A DNA stretch of 64,000 nt from Owenia fusiformis (GCA_903813345.2 CAIIXF020000012.1:3267318-3331317); one strand, 5' to 3'; counted from the stretch's first letter, positions 21,374 to 35,251 are shown. Notes: generated by a model from the sequence alone, not told the origin. Made by a program: numbers and translations.

Positions 21374-24300
21374 ATGTCAAATAGGCGGAATACTCCAACT
21401 GAAGACTATTACAATGACAAATACATAAACAGAGGGTACAATCACGACATACCTCCGGATTATGACAACGTTAAAACTCCAAACATCCCATCTAAACTCC
21501 CTCCAATTGAACCAGTACCAGATGACGATAACATTTCAAACTTTAGTGCGAAGGAAAAGTTTATCTGCAGCTTCGGGAATACGTTGAGAGAGCTTTGGGC
21601 ATTTAGGAACACTCTGATTATCATTCTGACGCCTCTCTTACTGCTTCCTATACCGCTAGTCATAAACACAGAGGTGAGTAGTATGATTTATCCCATACTT
21701 GGACGTGTTACAGGTACATAAAGCCGGTTTGTAAAAACTTATATTTTCATCAGCGGGCAGATATAGCTTTACGTCCCGCTCCGATATATATTATATTTGC
21801 CTCGGGATAATCCCAATATCATGAACCTCATATAGGATAATCTCTATATATTCCATGATACAACTACTTTCAGGTGAATAAATCGTGAAATATATTTGAC
21901 ACTGAAAAAAGTTTTTTTATTTATTAATTCATTGAATTTCTAAATTGCTCGTTATTTGTATTATGGGCTATTACTAGTCAATTTTGTGATTTAATTTGCG
22001 ACTGCCATCAATTAAAGAGAAAATCAGTTTATTTTAACATTATGGCTATAAGGATTTAGGCAAATCTTTTTTTCAGAAAATATAGAAATCATTGGAAATT
22101 GAAAACCAAAAATTAAATGTAAAGATTTTGCATACAAGTTAAAAAATAAAAAAATCATCAAATGAAATGATATTTGAGTCAGGATGGTTAAATTTGCTCC
22201 CAAAATTCTAAGAGTGGACGTTTAAACTACGTATATAGCAAAGTTAAATTCTAGGGATAACAATTAAACAAGAGATTGGTATGCAAAATGTCACCATATG
22301 CCCTACAGATGCCGAACGCCAAACACAAACCGCCGAACACCAACCCCTAACACCGTCCACAAAAAGTTAAAGACTATAACAATATATCACTTCTTGCAAT
22401 ACTCATTGTTTTGATTCGACAATGATTCATGCGAGTGTGGACACCTTGTGTGCTTGTGTAACAGAATGATAAAAATCAACAAATTCAGATATCACGAGAT
22501 TAAAATGACTGAGTCAAGAATCTAAAGTCAAGGGCGGTTCTTAACTGCGTACATCTTGAATTTATCTTTGGATGACCATATTATCTTTGATTTTGGTTTC
22601 AAACATTTGGGCTTTTTAAAGAAGTGGTGATGAAGTAGTAATAAGTATCACTCACTTATACAAACAAAACAAAAGAGATACGCAGCCCATAAGGGAACGC
22701 CTCAAAAGCTCAGTGTAGGACTATTTATCCTATGCCAAGTAGAGTTTTAGGGAGATACGTTGGTAAGATATATCCCGTATCCTGATTTTGAGGTTTCCAT
22801 ATCCAGAACCTCCATATCTCCCGCCATATCTTCCGCTTCGGTGCATATCTTCCCGCTTCGGTGCATATCTTCCCGCTTCCGGTAAGTAGTGGAAATGCAA
22901 TAAAATGACTTTGCATATGAATGATTTGTTTATTTTAACACCTTGTACTATTGAAATGGCCATATGCCCCTGAAAACTCTACTTGGTATAGGATAAAGCA
23001 GTTATGAACGGTCGGTTTGGATATTGGGTTCATCACTCGTGAGATATGCACATCTACATTTGTTCCCTACGGTCCCTCAGGTAGATATGCATATCTCCCT
23101 CTGGATAAACCCCATATCCAAAACCTCCCAGTACATAACCCTTATTTATCATTTGCATAGTGAAGGTTTAATATTCCCCCGATAATTATATTAACAAAAC
23201 ATCAATATGTCTTGGTTTCCTTGGTTAGTATAGCATTACCAAAAAAGGAACCTGCAAATGTTTTTGATAAAACTGTTTGGATTCTGCAAATCGAAATGCC
23301 TGTGAATGAATAAATCGATGTCTTATAAGGGCCCCATTCACTGCTCTAACTAAGAAGACTCAACATTTTGATCCTCACACCGGAATAGCCTGACAACAGT
23401 AAAGTCAGATACCGTTGTCACAAATGGCGGACATAGCCGTCGCTTCAACTGTTTAATCACTTGGTCACTTTCTAGTAGATACCCAATTGTGTATGTGAGC
23501 TTGTGATTGACCACGAATGTATCGTACAATATTGTACTTTAATTCAAAAGATGGAAGAAAAGCAAATGAATATATTTCTAGTTGAAAGCCCATGCATAAA
23601 CAAATGATATTTCTCAATGTGACCTAATAGAATCAATCACATCTGTACATTGATTAAGATGGGCGAAGTATTGTATTTGTATTTGTACACGTACCTAATT
23701 AATAAGATTATTAACCAGGGCAATGGGTTTTAAAGAGATATTAGGATAAAATGTAACCAAATTGGCATTTTTATAAAGACAGTTATTTCGAATTTTCAAC
23801 CGATAGTTTATCACTTTTCACAACTTGATGAAGTTATCTAAGCAACTCTTGAAAAAATAAAATATCCCCAAATTAAAATAACTGAACATTTTACATACGA
23901 CTTTACAGTCCATATTTAATCTCTCCTGAAGCCATTGTACAAATGATCTTGTGTTGACTTATTAGGCCATATTTATTCTTGTACTCAATATGTACTTATT
24001 AAATGGTAATTAATTACGATAATAATTTCATATGTAACCATGTAGACAAGTCGTAGTATCATGTTTTGAGATATGAGATATTTGGTATTTGGACCACATT
24101 ACTTAGATGTTAATTTTGACAAATTACAAAACAATAGTGTGGGATACATTACGAAAACTATCGTTACCCTTTTCAATATGGCGGATAAAGTACAATTACT
24201 ATTCACCCTCCGATGCATTACGATTTTCGAATTTTATGCATAAGTGCATCACTTTGAACTGAGATTAGTTTGGACATTTGAAGTGGAAATATGATCAAAT

Positions 24301-27300
24301 ATGAAATTGCGTGCAGTAAATTTGTTGAAGTTATTATTGCTGTACACTGTGCAGGGAGCTCAGATATTGATATTCCCGACTAGTTTGTTATAAAGAGATA
24401 ATATGTTAATCTGCTTTTTATCATGTACATTTATACACCAAACTATGATTATAATGAAAATGATGATAATAATGGGCTCTATATTAATTGTTTATTTTAG
24501 AAAAATACTCTGAATATTGTTTGTTTACTTGTCTACAACAGAACAACAACATCGTAGTCATTTCGAAAAGTTGAGAAAAAGTCCTGATGACATTGTTCAG
24601 TTTCTGTCATCATCTCTACATTTTTTGACGAAACACGTTGGATTGGTTGGATGATGTAGCTATGTTATATACCGGGGTCAAGATCAAGGTTCAGCATAGA
24701 AATGTAAAAAAGACTTTCGAACCATTGATTTCATTGTGTAGCAACTTTATACAAATTCCATAGATTAATGGATGAATAAATTAATGGATACATTTCAGGC
24801 CCGTAGCAAGCTTTTACCAAAGAGGGAATCACTTCCAGGGGGTTCATTTTGACGTTTGTCTAAATTACAAAATACTCAGAATCATGAAAAACTGCATGCT
24901 TTTTGAAATAATTTTTGTAGGGAGTTACGGGCCTGCATTTTTTCTATAACAAAATACCCTAGCTACTAGTATAGGAACATTATGATTGTATTTTATTAAG
25001 ATGTATTCTTGCAAAAACGTCTACAAATATATATTTATCAATCAAGCTTGATAGTAAGATGCCATTCATGTTCGTATGTCGTAAAATACGTATAGTATAA
25101 TAAATAATTTTAGTAATCTTACTAAAGTAAATATAGGATTGTTTTTATCTATTAGTTTAAACGACGTGTGAACTTGAACTTTTTAGAGATTCTTAAAATA
25201 TCAAAAGACAGGGACCAGTTCAAATAATAATGCTAAAAATATTCAAATAATCCTTTTAATCATTAGTATAAAAGAGGATTTAATGGAAACACGTTCACAT
25301 TTCTGTACTATTGATAAAGTATAACATCCTCTGATTTATTGAATTTAATGCATTAAAAAATTCCAACAAACGTTTAAAACGTAATTGATAATAGAGTATC
25401 ACAGGGGTAAACGACGGGGGGAAACGCCAACGAACAAAAATAATCATTCGTCACTCCTTATACCGTTTCCTGTTGCCATGATAACATTCAACACCAATCA
25501 AGACCGAATGTAACCCTTTTCTGATTGTACGAGCATATACATAATTAATTAATTCGAACATTTTTCAAGATGAAAATATATTTAAATAAAAAAGTTATTT
25601 CAAATTTAGCATACGCCAGTGTGTCAAACGCATGTTTTGTTTTATTTTCACAAAATGGTTGTCCCTTTGGTCACATGTCTTATGATGATCTAGGGTGAAC
25701 GTCCAGAATAAGGTGTTTACGACAATGCGATACTACTAATGACATGTGTGATTGGATGTATATATAAACAAAGACACTACTGTAATAAACTTTATTATAT
25801 TATAAAGGGAATATTATGGTAATAATTTGGTAATAAAATGGTATAACAATGATGGTATTATCATGACATATATTATGATATGTAACTAAGAATAATGGGG
25901 AAAACGCATTTTCCTTTTTATATGATGAATCTGAAAAAATACTCGAATCAATTGGGAATATCTATTATAAGAGTTCTTTACACTCTTTACAAATCAAAGT
26001 CTTCCAAAGAATTTTCTGAATTGCGCAAGGTGTGATTTGATTAACTGATCTATATTGTATTACAGCCAGCAAGGGCCGCCTATCTTTTACTATGGATGGC
26101 TATCTGGTGGATCACAGAATGTGTACCGATAGCTGTGACAAGTCTATTACCTGTAATCATCTTGCCATTCATGGGGCTCATGACGCCTGGCCAGATTAGC
26201 ATCAACTATATGAGAGTAAGGATCATATTATCTCATTTCACGATCTTCTAGTTATGCTATAAATGATTCCGCCGAATTGGGTTTCATGAAAATATGCCGA
26301 TTGATTACAATGACACCAATGTACTTTTTAGGATGCAGCCATGTTGTTTATTGGTGGACTGGTGGTAGCTATAGGAATAGAAAAATGGAATCTCCACAAA
26401 CGAATTGCCTTTAGGATATTATTGATAGTAGGATCTAAACCAGTTTGGTGAGTTGGCGATTGCTTTTAATATTATAATTAAATTATCTAAATATCATGAA
26501 TATTCGACAAAAAAGGAGTACTATCAAAACCATACCTCCAACTGTTGGTATAAACACTATTTCATAAATCCTAAGTATGATCTTTTTTATCTCTTAATGC
26601 TTTTATTCAGTTCACCATTTCCATAAACAATTAAACACTTTTCTTGTTCTAGGTTAATGATGGGTTTCATGTTGGTGACCTGGTTCTTGAGTATGTGGAT
26701 TAGTAACACTGCAACCACAGCTATGATGCTGCCTGTTGTGTCTGCAGTCCTCGACCAACTTGACCCTGCCAAAGTGAACTTGGAGAAAGAGGAAGGAGAG
26801 GACGCTGATTCTCGGGGTAAACATAAAAATAGTTTAACAAGGTGTTTACATACAAAATGTATTGCCATTTGTTACAAACGTCGAACACTGTCCACTAAAA
26901 TTTGACACTTTATGTCAGCCTCTTCTGAAGGTGACAAAGAAACAATTACTAATTCACGGGTTTGTTTATTCATTTTTATTCATTCTGAGAGGTATACTTG
27001 TAAAGAATAATTATTCACTTTCCATACAGGTATGGCTCTCTGATCTGTTAACAAAATTCAAATTATTCTGTTAAACTTTAAAAACATTAAACGCACATTG
27101 GATAACTGATCTTGTATTATGATACGAATATTGCCTTTTTAGAAAAGCATCATGCAAATGGTGTCCCTGGGACTGAGTTGAGGTAATTATTCTAAATATG
27201 TCAGTATTAGACAGTATTAGATTTTCTTATATGAAAAGATTAAAATACGTTCTTAATACTTGAAAAAAGCAAACGGAAAAACTGAAAATATATAACGCAC

Positions 27301-30300
27301 AACTGGCCCTTTGCGTCATCTTATCCCAACGGCAGAAAATGCGAGATGATTGAAACTTGAAGTCGTTTCATTTCTGAATAGTTGTTAAACCCAACCTTAA
27401 TTCCAGGCAGATATCATCATCAACCACACATAGCGAGTCTGTCTTGGTCCACGACGATACTGAAACAGAAAAGGCAAAAGCCATTGAGGTAATTTAGAAA
27501 TAGATTGAGGTTACACATTTACACATTGTGATATCTTTTTGGAGTTTACTTCCCATATATTATTAGCAACGTGTGTATAGTAAGTCATATTTTGCTGACA
27601 GGTTTTGCAAACAATATGAATCAATCAATTTTTCCATTGAATAACAGTTTAATAAGTGTCATGGCCTGGTCTATTTTGTATTATTTACAACTTTTGAAAT
27701 CCTATTCTAATACGTCTATATTGTCATCGATCAACTTATTATTATCGTTGAGAAGTACATGCTTAAAATTTATTGTATAAAATATTATTATTCTTTATAT
27801 ATATTTTTTGTTTTTTTCAATTTAAATTGTTAAATTAACATGGCACCCGAGCGGTGTACATTACCCACATAGTAAAATAGAAATAAAACGGGCACACGGA
27901 TATTTGTCCTCTAATATATGCGTACATTTTCTTGTGTATTTACCGAATTTCAGTGGAAGGAAAAATACAATCACTTGTGCAAGGGCATGAACCTGTGTAT
28001 ATGTTATGCAGCAAATATAGGTGGCACTGCAACTCTCACCGGGACAACGCCCAACCTAATCATGCAGGGATTCATAAACAGGTGCTTAAAATATGATTTG
28101 GTTGAATTCATGACGTTCACAATGATATCTTTATTGTTCTGAAAACCAATGATTCTATCCATTCATTATTCTTACCAATTTGTTCAAACGGGCAATAAAA
28201 ATATAATGATATGATAAAAATTGTACATTGGGATGAAAAATCCGTGATATTTGCAAATTTTTTAATTTTTCAAAAGTGGAAATTTAGGAATTAATTTGGC
28301 CTGCATTTATATGTATCTTCTCCGCTCAGTATGTATGAAAAACGTGGGTTGAAGTCTCCATTAAGTTTTGCGACATGGATGGGTTTTGGATTACCTGGGG
28401 CTGCTATTAGCGTCATTCTATGCTGGTTGTGGCTACAGTTCTACTTCTTCGGCTTTAAAGGGTAGGTTACACATTTCCAAAGCTCTATTTTAGAAAGCCA
28501 ACGAGATTTTATAGAAGAATGGTTTTTAAAAGTGAGTGATAATAGTGAATTCAACCATGGTAACTTTCTACTTAAAACATCCATATGTGAAAATGTGTCT
28601 TATTGTATTTCTGTTAACGCTTGTTTTAAGAAATATTCAATACATTGCACATGCTTTACTCATGATTATGGTGTATTTGAATTTCAGGTCCATATTTGGC
28701 CTTTGCTTCGCTAAGAAGACCGCAGGTCGGGACAGAGAAGGGGATGCAGTAAAAAGGGTTCTTCGAAAGGAATATGAAAAACTAGGCCCTTGGACGTAAG
28801 ATTTTCCTTTAAGAATTGTATTGGATATTTTAAAAACTTGAAACACAAATTACTAAAATTATGCGCATCAATAATTAGCACCCTATTTTATTTTTGAGTC
28901 ATATGGATCATCAAGTATTTGATTCCATTTAATCAATTGTTGTGTCACTTTTTATTTTAATTCTAATTATTTCAATTCTTTAAGGTTTGCTGAGGTGATG
29001 ATTCTGATACACTTTGTCGGACTTGCAACATTGTGGCTGACGAGAGACCCACAATTCGTCCCTGGATGGGCTTCACTTTTCAGAGATGGGTAGGTTGGGT
29101 ATTTCCAGTCTGTTTACATTATGCAGTAACATAAACCATTGATTGTTAATTTAACTGACTAGTGTAGGTGATATTTGTTCAAAGAAATTTTTTTCATTTC
29201 AAGGGAGTGCGTCTTCATCTGAAAACAGCCTCTAACATCGTTCAAAACTTGCTATTGAAGCCTAGCTTGTCCACCTCTTTTGCCAGAACCCATAATTCAT
29301 AAAGGGGGTGTGGTTGCACCTTATGCAGCCCCCGGGACACCTATGTTGTCTATGACTACATCTTTTTGTAATACTAGTTTATTTTGCAGATATATTAAAG
29401 ATTCAACACCAGCTGTCTTGGTGACAATATTACTGTTTATCGTACCGGCCAAAAAACCAACATTCTTCTGTCTTCGCAAACATGGTGGTGAGTCCATATA
29501 ATCTTTATTCTATGAAGATGTTATATGCTTAAAGTTAGAAGTTAATATTCTAAAATAAAGTCATAAGCCTTTATCACGTTTAAATTTGCCATACGTGAAA
29601 CAATGAATTCCTGTCCTCTGTTGTATTAATGGAATGTGAAATTACTGTGCTCGATGCTTAGCTCTTTTATGTATCCTTAATAGGATTGCCCAGAAGCATC
29701 GTGCTTATCTAGAGGCTCTTTTTTAGATTATATTTACTATTTACCCATTGTATTGGCTGTGGCAACAGAGCATAGATTGCCAGTAATATGGTATTCTAAC
29801 ATGCTTTCATCTATTTATCCACGTTTGGTTTAAAATTGACAGAACGTAGAGGGCCAGTGACTGCATTGATGGATTGGGAAACCGTGCATGAAAAGTTTCC
29901 TTGGGGAGTGCTACTTTTACTAGGAGGCGGCTTTGCACTGGCAGAAGCTGCCCAGGTATTTTATAGTCTCAATTCGGGAAAATGGTTGTTCCACGCTTCA
30001 TAGCCATAGTATTCCTCACGCCTTTCCATTTGGATCCTATCACGATGCACCAGTGTAATTGCATCTTCCATATATATGCTGCAACCTTGTCCATCAGCAA
30101 AATCCCCTTAAGTTATGATTGGCAATACCTCAAATGTAGTTCTATTTCTTTACAAACTCACTACCAATGTTGTTTCTTCCTCAAATGAACTGGCTCTTCC
30201 CTCTCCTTATTGCTGTTTTCATTTAGATTCTCTTTTTTGAATCTGCCTCTAGAGCACCTTGTCTATAATACCTTTATTCATCAATATTCTTCTACTGTAT

Positions 30301-33300
30301 ATCTAGCATTGGTTACTTGAGCTTTTACCCCCCCCCCCCATGTTAGTATAGTGCAAATAAAAAGGAAAGTAATTAGGATGATACGGACATTTTTGTCTAT
30401 CGATCAAAACCATATGAGTAATGTGATTTAAACTGTGATTCAGTCAGATGACCCATGTTGTAGGGATCCAAATTGCATAATACTTTCTATCACTAGCTTA
30501 ACTTTTTTTGTAAATGGAGACCTGAAGGCTACGATATTTTGCAATGATGCTGAAATAGGACAGCAACAGCCTGCCTTGCCCAGTAATTACCAGGGGGTCA
30601 TTAACAGAAACTTCATAAAGTTACGAATTCGTAAATCAATTGTTGTTACCATGGATATAATGACGTCACAGTTAGAGAACAATGGACTTTACGAATTCTT
30701 AACTTTATGAAGTTTCTGTTAATGGCCCCCAGGTTATTACGAAATGATTTTGATGGCTCAGTATAAATTTGTAGCAGAGGTTGCACCTCGTTTGACCTAA
30801 ATTTGACGATATTTTTTATATACCTCTTTGACAAACCTCTTTTCTCGTTTTAGGTATCGAAGTTGTCAGCCTGGATCAGTGAGCAGCTAACAGGGTTAAA
30901 GCATCTACCTCCCTGGGCCATGGTGATGATTATCTGCTTCGCCGTTGCTATGATCACACAGGTCACTAGCAACACAGCAATAACCACACTCATGATGCCC
31001 ATATTGAGTGGCCTGGTATGTATATTTTAGGCGTAGGTATATGCCCATATTAAGTGGTCTGGTATGTATATTTCAGGCGTAGGTATATGCCCATATTGAG
31101 TGGTCTGGTATGTATATTTATAATATTTTAGGCGTAGGTATATATTGTCGTAATACAAGCTTTGTTAAATAGCTTTGAAATCTCGTTGAAGTCTTGTTTT
31201 AATGTCATTGAAGAAGATCTGCACATACTTATATTTAACCAATTAAAACGAGCACTTCCTTCACTTTTGTGACATGTTTGAATTCGTTGTATGTTTACCA
31301 ATTAAACAAACTTTTATTTGCACATTTATTTTCCTGGTCTCACGTTTTTTTCTGTTCTGGAAAAGGTCGGACAAGATCCCCATTCTTACTATGTTGAAAA
31401 AATGAAAGTTAATTCTCTCTTTTAAGGATCACATTTTTGAATCATTATTTTTAAATCATATAATAGGCATATCAACAAAGACCATTAAGTCGCATGCCAA
31501 TGGAGTTTACAGTAATCAAAGTTGACATATTTGATAATTAAAGATATGGGACTTTTGTAAATGTCTCCATATTATAAATAGAATTCTGGCTCAGCCAACA
31601 CCTCTACTACCATATACAGGGTGGTCCAAAAATTGAACCACTGCTACAAACTACAAGGCGTCAAATAAGTTCTTCCCACTTAACTTTTTTATTTTTAAAA
31701 TTATCATACTTTCCCATATATCATTCTAAAGCTAATGAAAATGCTGATCACTCCTAGAAAATCAATAATGAACTCTTCCTAATAAAATTGCTACAATGTT
31801 TCTTGAGAGGATGTAGCTTACCGTTGATTGCCTTAAAAAGAGAAAAATTACCAGGATAATGAATGAACAGTGAAAAATTGATACTGCGATTATTAAGGAC
31901 AGGGTCGCAAAATTAATCGAAGATCAACCAGGATAAATTTTATAGCCATGAAACATTGCTCAAATGTATCAAGAAAGCTTTAAGAAGCCTTGAAAGCGCA
32001 ACACCCCTGTTTGTGAACATTTTGGAATCATATCCTTGTAGAATTGAGGCAGTCCAAGCTGCTTTGAGGAATTATACGAACTGTTAAAAATGTGAAATAT
32101 GAACATCACTAAAAATGCTCTTAAAACTTTGGAATTTAACCAATCTCTCTGTGTGATCAGCAAATTAAATTCCCTTTAAAATGATATATAAAAACTCTAT
32201 GTTATTCCTAATTTTAAAAAGTTAAGGGGAAAGAACATACTTATTTGACGCCCTGTATATTTCCCTTTTTACCTGCAGGAATCCTTTCATATTCTCACAC
32301 GTTGTGAAAGAAGGTCTAACGTTTTTTTGGTACCATACATTTACCTTAACCCTAACCGAATATTACTGAAAATGGATAAAATGTGAATTTCAACATCTGC
32401 GATCCTTCAATCTTTCAATACCCTTCCCCTGACAATTTATGTAAATTATAGTGTAAAAATTAGTGCCCTACCTCCGTTAGATGCAAAGTTATTTTGATCC
32501 ACCAAAGAAATGTTCTGCGTTTCCATAGAAGAAAATATCCAGTGAAATCTTAGCATACCCATATATGGTCTTAAAATGTCAATATCTTCATTGATCATGG
32601 ACCAATTCTCATGATACATGATATATGGCTCAAAATATTGAATGTAAAGTTTTCTTTTGAATCTTGTAAGATATGTACATGAAGGGCTTCTCAGATTCCC
32701 GGTCACATGAGGTAGCCTTGCCCCTCTCTAACCATTTGTGTAGGTAACACCCACCCCCACTGAACGATTAAAACTGCTTCAAAACGGTCAATGAAAGTGT
32801 AAAATATGTGAAAATAGTGTCTCCATTATGTAAGGGTTTTAAACATACATATATCACCGAAAGCTTTTTTCAAGATCAGCCGGTGTGTTTCAACAATTTT
32901 CGTGAATCACTTGGTAGAATTTTGCACAATATCTAATTTTCAGGCATGTTTGTAAAGTCTTGTAATTTCTTCAAAACTCAAGACTGAGAATAAATGATGG
33001 CATCAACAAAAACTTAGACCTCTCTCCACAAGATGTTATAATTTAAGCCAATTCATGCATGTATGAAGGGAAATTTAACCCGTTGCAGCGGTTCACTTTT
33101 TGGACCACCCTTAACAATATTTTGGGATATTTATATACAGTTTGATAAAACCAAAACATTTGTAACCACTAGATTACAAGATTTTTAAAATATGGAGACC
33201 TCAACAAACCAATATCAAACACCGGTAGAGAATCTATTGTTTAGTGCGATGTATAAACTACTACATAAACACATTATACAAATATAGATCCGCCATATAT

Positions 33301-33878
33301 TCATAGCTGATCTAACGTTTTTACACATCATATTCTAACGTTTTCCTCCTCTTTCAGTCTCTAAGTGTTGGAGTACATCCAATGTATCTAATGTTGAGTG
33401 CTACCATAGCAGCAAGCTGTGCCTTCATGTTGCCAGTAGCAACGCCTCCGAATGCAATTGTGTTTGCATATGGTCACGTCACAGTAGTTGATATGGTGAG
33501 TGGATTTTTGAATCCTCCAAAACTATAGAGTATCGAGGTAACCAGAATTACCAGATATTATGTAATTTTGTTGTAAAGATCTTTGTTCATTGTAGTCACC
33601 AATTAAAAACACTTCACTCTCTGGACTGTAAAGTGATTTACAACTTACTCTAACTTTTTCACTATTATATTTTTCAGGTGAAAGCAGGGTTTATGATGAA
33701 CTGTGTATGTGTCCTTGTGATCACACTTGGCATCAATACTTGGGGAAATGCCATGTTTAATCTTAGTGTAATGCCATGGAACGCTTCAACTCCTGTTGCA
33801 AATGCCACAATGCTATATGCTCCTGTAAGCCCAATAGTTGATAACCAACTTTGGAACCAATATATTGAACAGTATTAG
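21374..33878 (+). CDS. SLC13: SLC13-family Na+/di- or tricarboxylate cotransporter, copy 1
   Basis: The 15 coding exons are 21374-21673, 26066-26215, 26332-26447, 26653-26816, 27143-27182, 27407-27488, 27954-28081, 28330-28461, 28688-28795, 28985-29089, 29390-29487, 29843-29955, 30854-31015, 33358-33495 and 33678-33878. All have AG/GT borders and one open frame (2,037 nt, 678 aa). The protein should move succinate- or citrate-type anions with Na+ at the plasma membrane. The diagnostic SNT sodium-site motifs are at 206-208 ([11 protein letters not shown]) and 551-553 ([11 protein letters not shown]). [14 protein letters not shown] and the family signature region [15 protein letters not shown] (587-601) are also present. 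The N-terminal 70 residues are polar and cytosolic, followed by TM1. Exons 4-6 encode a variable charged loop. The C-terminus has extracellular-type sequons (NAS, NAT). Substrate within the SLC13A2/3/5 group cannot be told from sequence alone. Intron 1 (4.4 kb) holds fold-back repeats but no other gene. Confidence 0.95.
22285..22370. repeat. GCCGAACxCC-rich degenerate repeat
   Basis: Short reiterated words (GCCGAACGCCAAAC, GCCGAACACCAACCCC) lie in intron 1 of SLC13 copy 1. A reverse-complement cousin (GGGGGTTGGCGTCTGGCGTT) occurs at about 52200 in a DAT intron, so this is a dispersed low-complexity repeat. Confidence 0.5.
22727..22994. mobile_element. 268-bp fold-back element with internal 22-bp tandem repeats
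   Basis: The ends ATCCTATGCCAAGTAGAG and CTCTACTTGGTATAGGAT are inverted repeats of about 26-28 bp. The interior carries three tandem units based on GCATATCTTCCCGCTTCGGT. No coding sequence. It lies in intron 1 of SLC13 copy 1. Confidence 0.7.
23016..23123. repeat. Palindromic repeat
   Basis: The arms TTTGGATATTGGGTTCATC and GGATAAACCCCATATCCAAA, with GAGATATGCACATCTAC opposite GTAGATATGCATATCTC inside, form a hairpin of about 42-bp stem. It sits 22 bp from the preceding fold-back element. Confidence 0.65.
30591..30732. mobile_element. hAT-like palindromic MITE (142 bp)
   Basis: Inverted ends CAGGGGGTCATTAACAG and CTGTTAATGGCCCCCAG continue into about 55-bp arms. The flanking octamers GTAATTAC and GTTATTAC match at 7 of 8 positions. 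CAGGGG-type termini with 8-bp duplications are typical of hAT elements. It lies in intron 12 of SLC13 copy 1. Confidence 0.75.
30995..31143 (+). repeat. Triplicated end of SLC13 copy 1 exon 13 with its splice donor
   Basis: A 46-bp unit (30995-31040, 31041-31086, then a slightly longer third copy) repeats the last 21 coding bases and the donor CTGGTATGTATATTT. Copies 2 and 3 are nearly intact, so three candidate donors exist. Copy 1 keeps the frame into exon 14. The paralogous gene has one copy only (45552 on). Confidence 0.85.
31617..33112. mobile_element. Mariner-like element with CAGGGTGGTCC ends, no transposase recognised
   Basis: The left end CAGGGTGGTCCAAAAATTG and right end CACTTTTTGGACCACCCTT are inverted repeats of about 30 bp, bordered by TA. 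The roughly 1.5-kb interior includes another inserted element (31654-32255). The remaining ORFs have no recognisable transposase motif. Located in intron 13 of SLC13 copy 1. Confidence 0.65.
31654..32255. mobile_element. 602-bp MITE nested in the preceding element
   Basis: The ends CAAGGCGTCAAATAAGT and ACTTATTTGACGCCCTG are inverted and continue as about 75-bp diverged arms (TTTTTAAAATTA region). TA flanks both sides (31652-31653 and 32256-32257). It sits 37 bp inside the left end of the outer element, so it inserted later. Confidence 0.7.
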
Positions 33879-34304
33879 ATATTGAACAGATTTCATATGT
33901 AAATATACCAACTACGGGTGGGTGCCATGATAAATAGAACAGCCTTAAAGAATAACTGACCGTTGCTTTACTCACTGTCAATTGTCAATGACTATGGATA
34001 TTTAATTTTCAAATCTACCTTCACCATGAATAAGATTACTTATGAATAAGATTACCTCGTAGCTTCTTTGGCCGCAAGCTATTTTGGAATGATATCTTAT
34101 CGTCGAGTTTGCCATTGGTTCTGTTCATAGAAACTTCATATGGTAAGATGTCAAATAGAAATCCATATGAGAAAATTGCAGAGATGTAGAGAAAATGGTC
34201 AAGATTGAATGTACTATATTGTGATAATGAAATGCACAATTTAAAGATATTTTAAACGAACTCTTAAAGCGACTCTATGCGTAATCTTCAGCGTTCTTAG
34301 ACAA

Positions 34305-34310
34305 AATAAA
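34305..34310 (+). promoter_or_regulatory. Candidate poly(A) signal of SLC13 copy 1
   Basis: First AATAAA after the stop codon, 427 nt downstream. Motif and position only. Confidence 0.4.
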
Positions 34311-34707
34311 GACTTACTTTTGATCTTCATAGCATAACCCATGGATTAATAGGTACTGGACAGCTTGAACTAGCCACATCGGAGCTTACAATAAAAATTG
34401 TCATTCCTGCTATTCCCGCTTTTATAAAATACGCAAAGTGTCTCTTTAATGAGCTCTTACTTTGATTGTTCAATGGGATATTATCCGTTGTGTTATCCAA
34501 ATGATATTTTGTTAAAAAATAAGAATCTATTATCTTTCGCTGTGTTATCGAATAAATAAGATCAGATATTTTAGTATTGTGTATGTAGTGTATAGATAAC
34601 TAACTGTCTCATCCATTTGGTTTGATAAAGATATGTACTCCGGGATCAATGTCACAGAACACAGCAGCAAGAAAATAAAAACATCTAAGAGTACACTTGT
34701 CATAAGG

Positions 34708-34812
34708 TTACGTTCACACCAACGGCGCTTTGATGGCGCTTTAAAGCAGCGTGCAAAGCTGCTTTGCACGTCGCATTAAAGCGCCATCAAAGCGCCGTTG
34801 GTGTGAACTTAG
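34708..34812. mobile_element. GC-rich palindromic MITE, copy 1
   Basis: A near-perfect 105-bp palindrome with ends GTTCACACCAACGGCGCTTT and AAAGCGCCGTTGGTGTGAAC. It is much richer in G+C than its surroundings and is one of three family members within 750 bp. Confidence 0.85.
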
Positions 34813-35109
34813 CTTTAAAGGGAACTAGTGGTATGATTAGTAATTGGAAAATATATTTTGTATATCCTGTATTATAAACTATTGTGTTTTAATGATATAT
34901 TCAATTATATGTCAACTGTTATCTGTATAAAAGCGACTGATATATTGTGCGAATGTTAGAACAAGCATGTGAATATTTTCAAAGTGTACAGTGTAAGGTT
35001 TAAAGCAAGTTCTTGTTGTAAGCGTAATACAAAAGAACTCTTTTGAATGTGTACCATAGAAGCATTAATGTATATTTTGTAAATTATGTGGTGGTTGGTA
35101 CAGCTAATT

Positions 35110-35251
35110 AAGTTCACACCAACGGCGCTTTGACAGCGCTTTAAAGCGGCGTGCAAAGCCTAGCTTTAGTCTACAGATCTAGTTGCGTTAACCTAAAGCC
35201 GCTTTGCACGCCGCTTTAAAGCGCCTTCAAAGCGCCGTTGGTGTGAACTTA
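35110..35251. mobile_element. GC-rich palindromic MITE, copy 2
   Basis: Same ends (AAGTTCACACCAACGGCGCT and the complement) and same arm sequence as copy 1. The centre is split by about 40 bp of non-palindromic sequence that begins CTAGCTTTAGTCTACAG. Confidence 0.85.
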
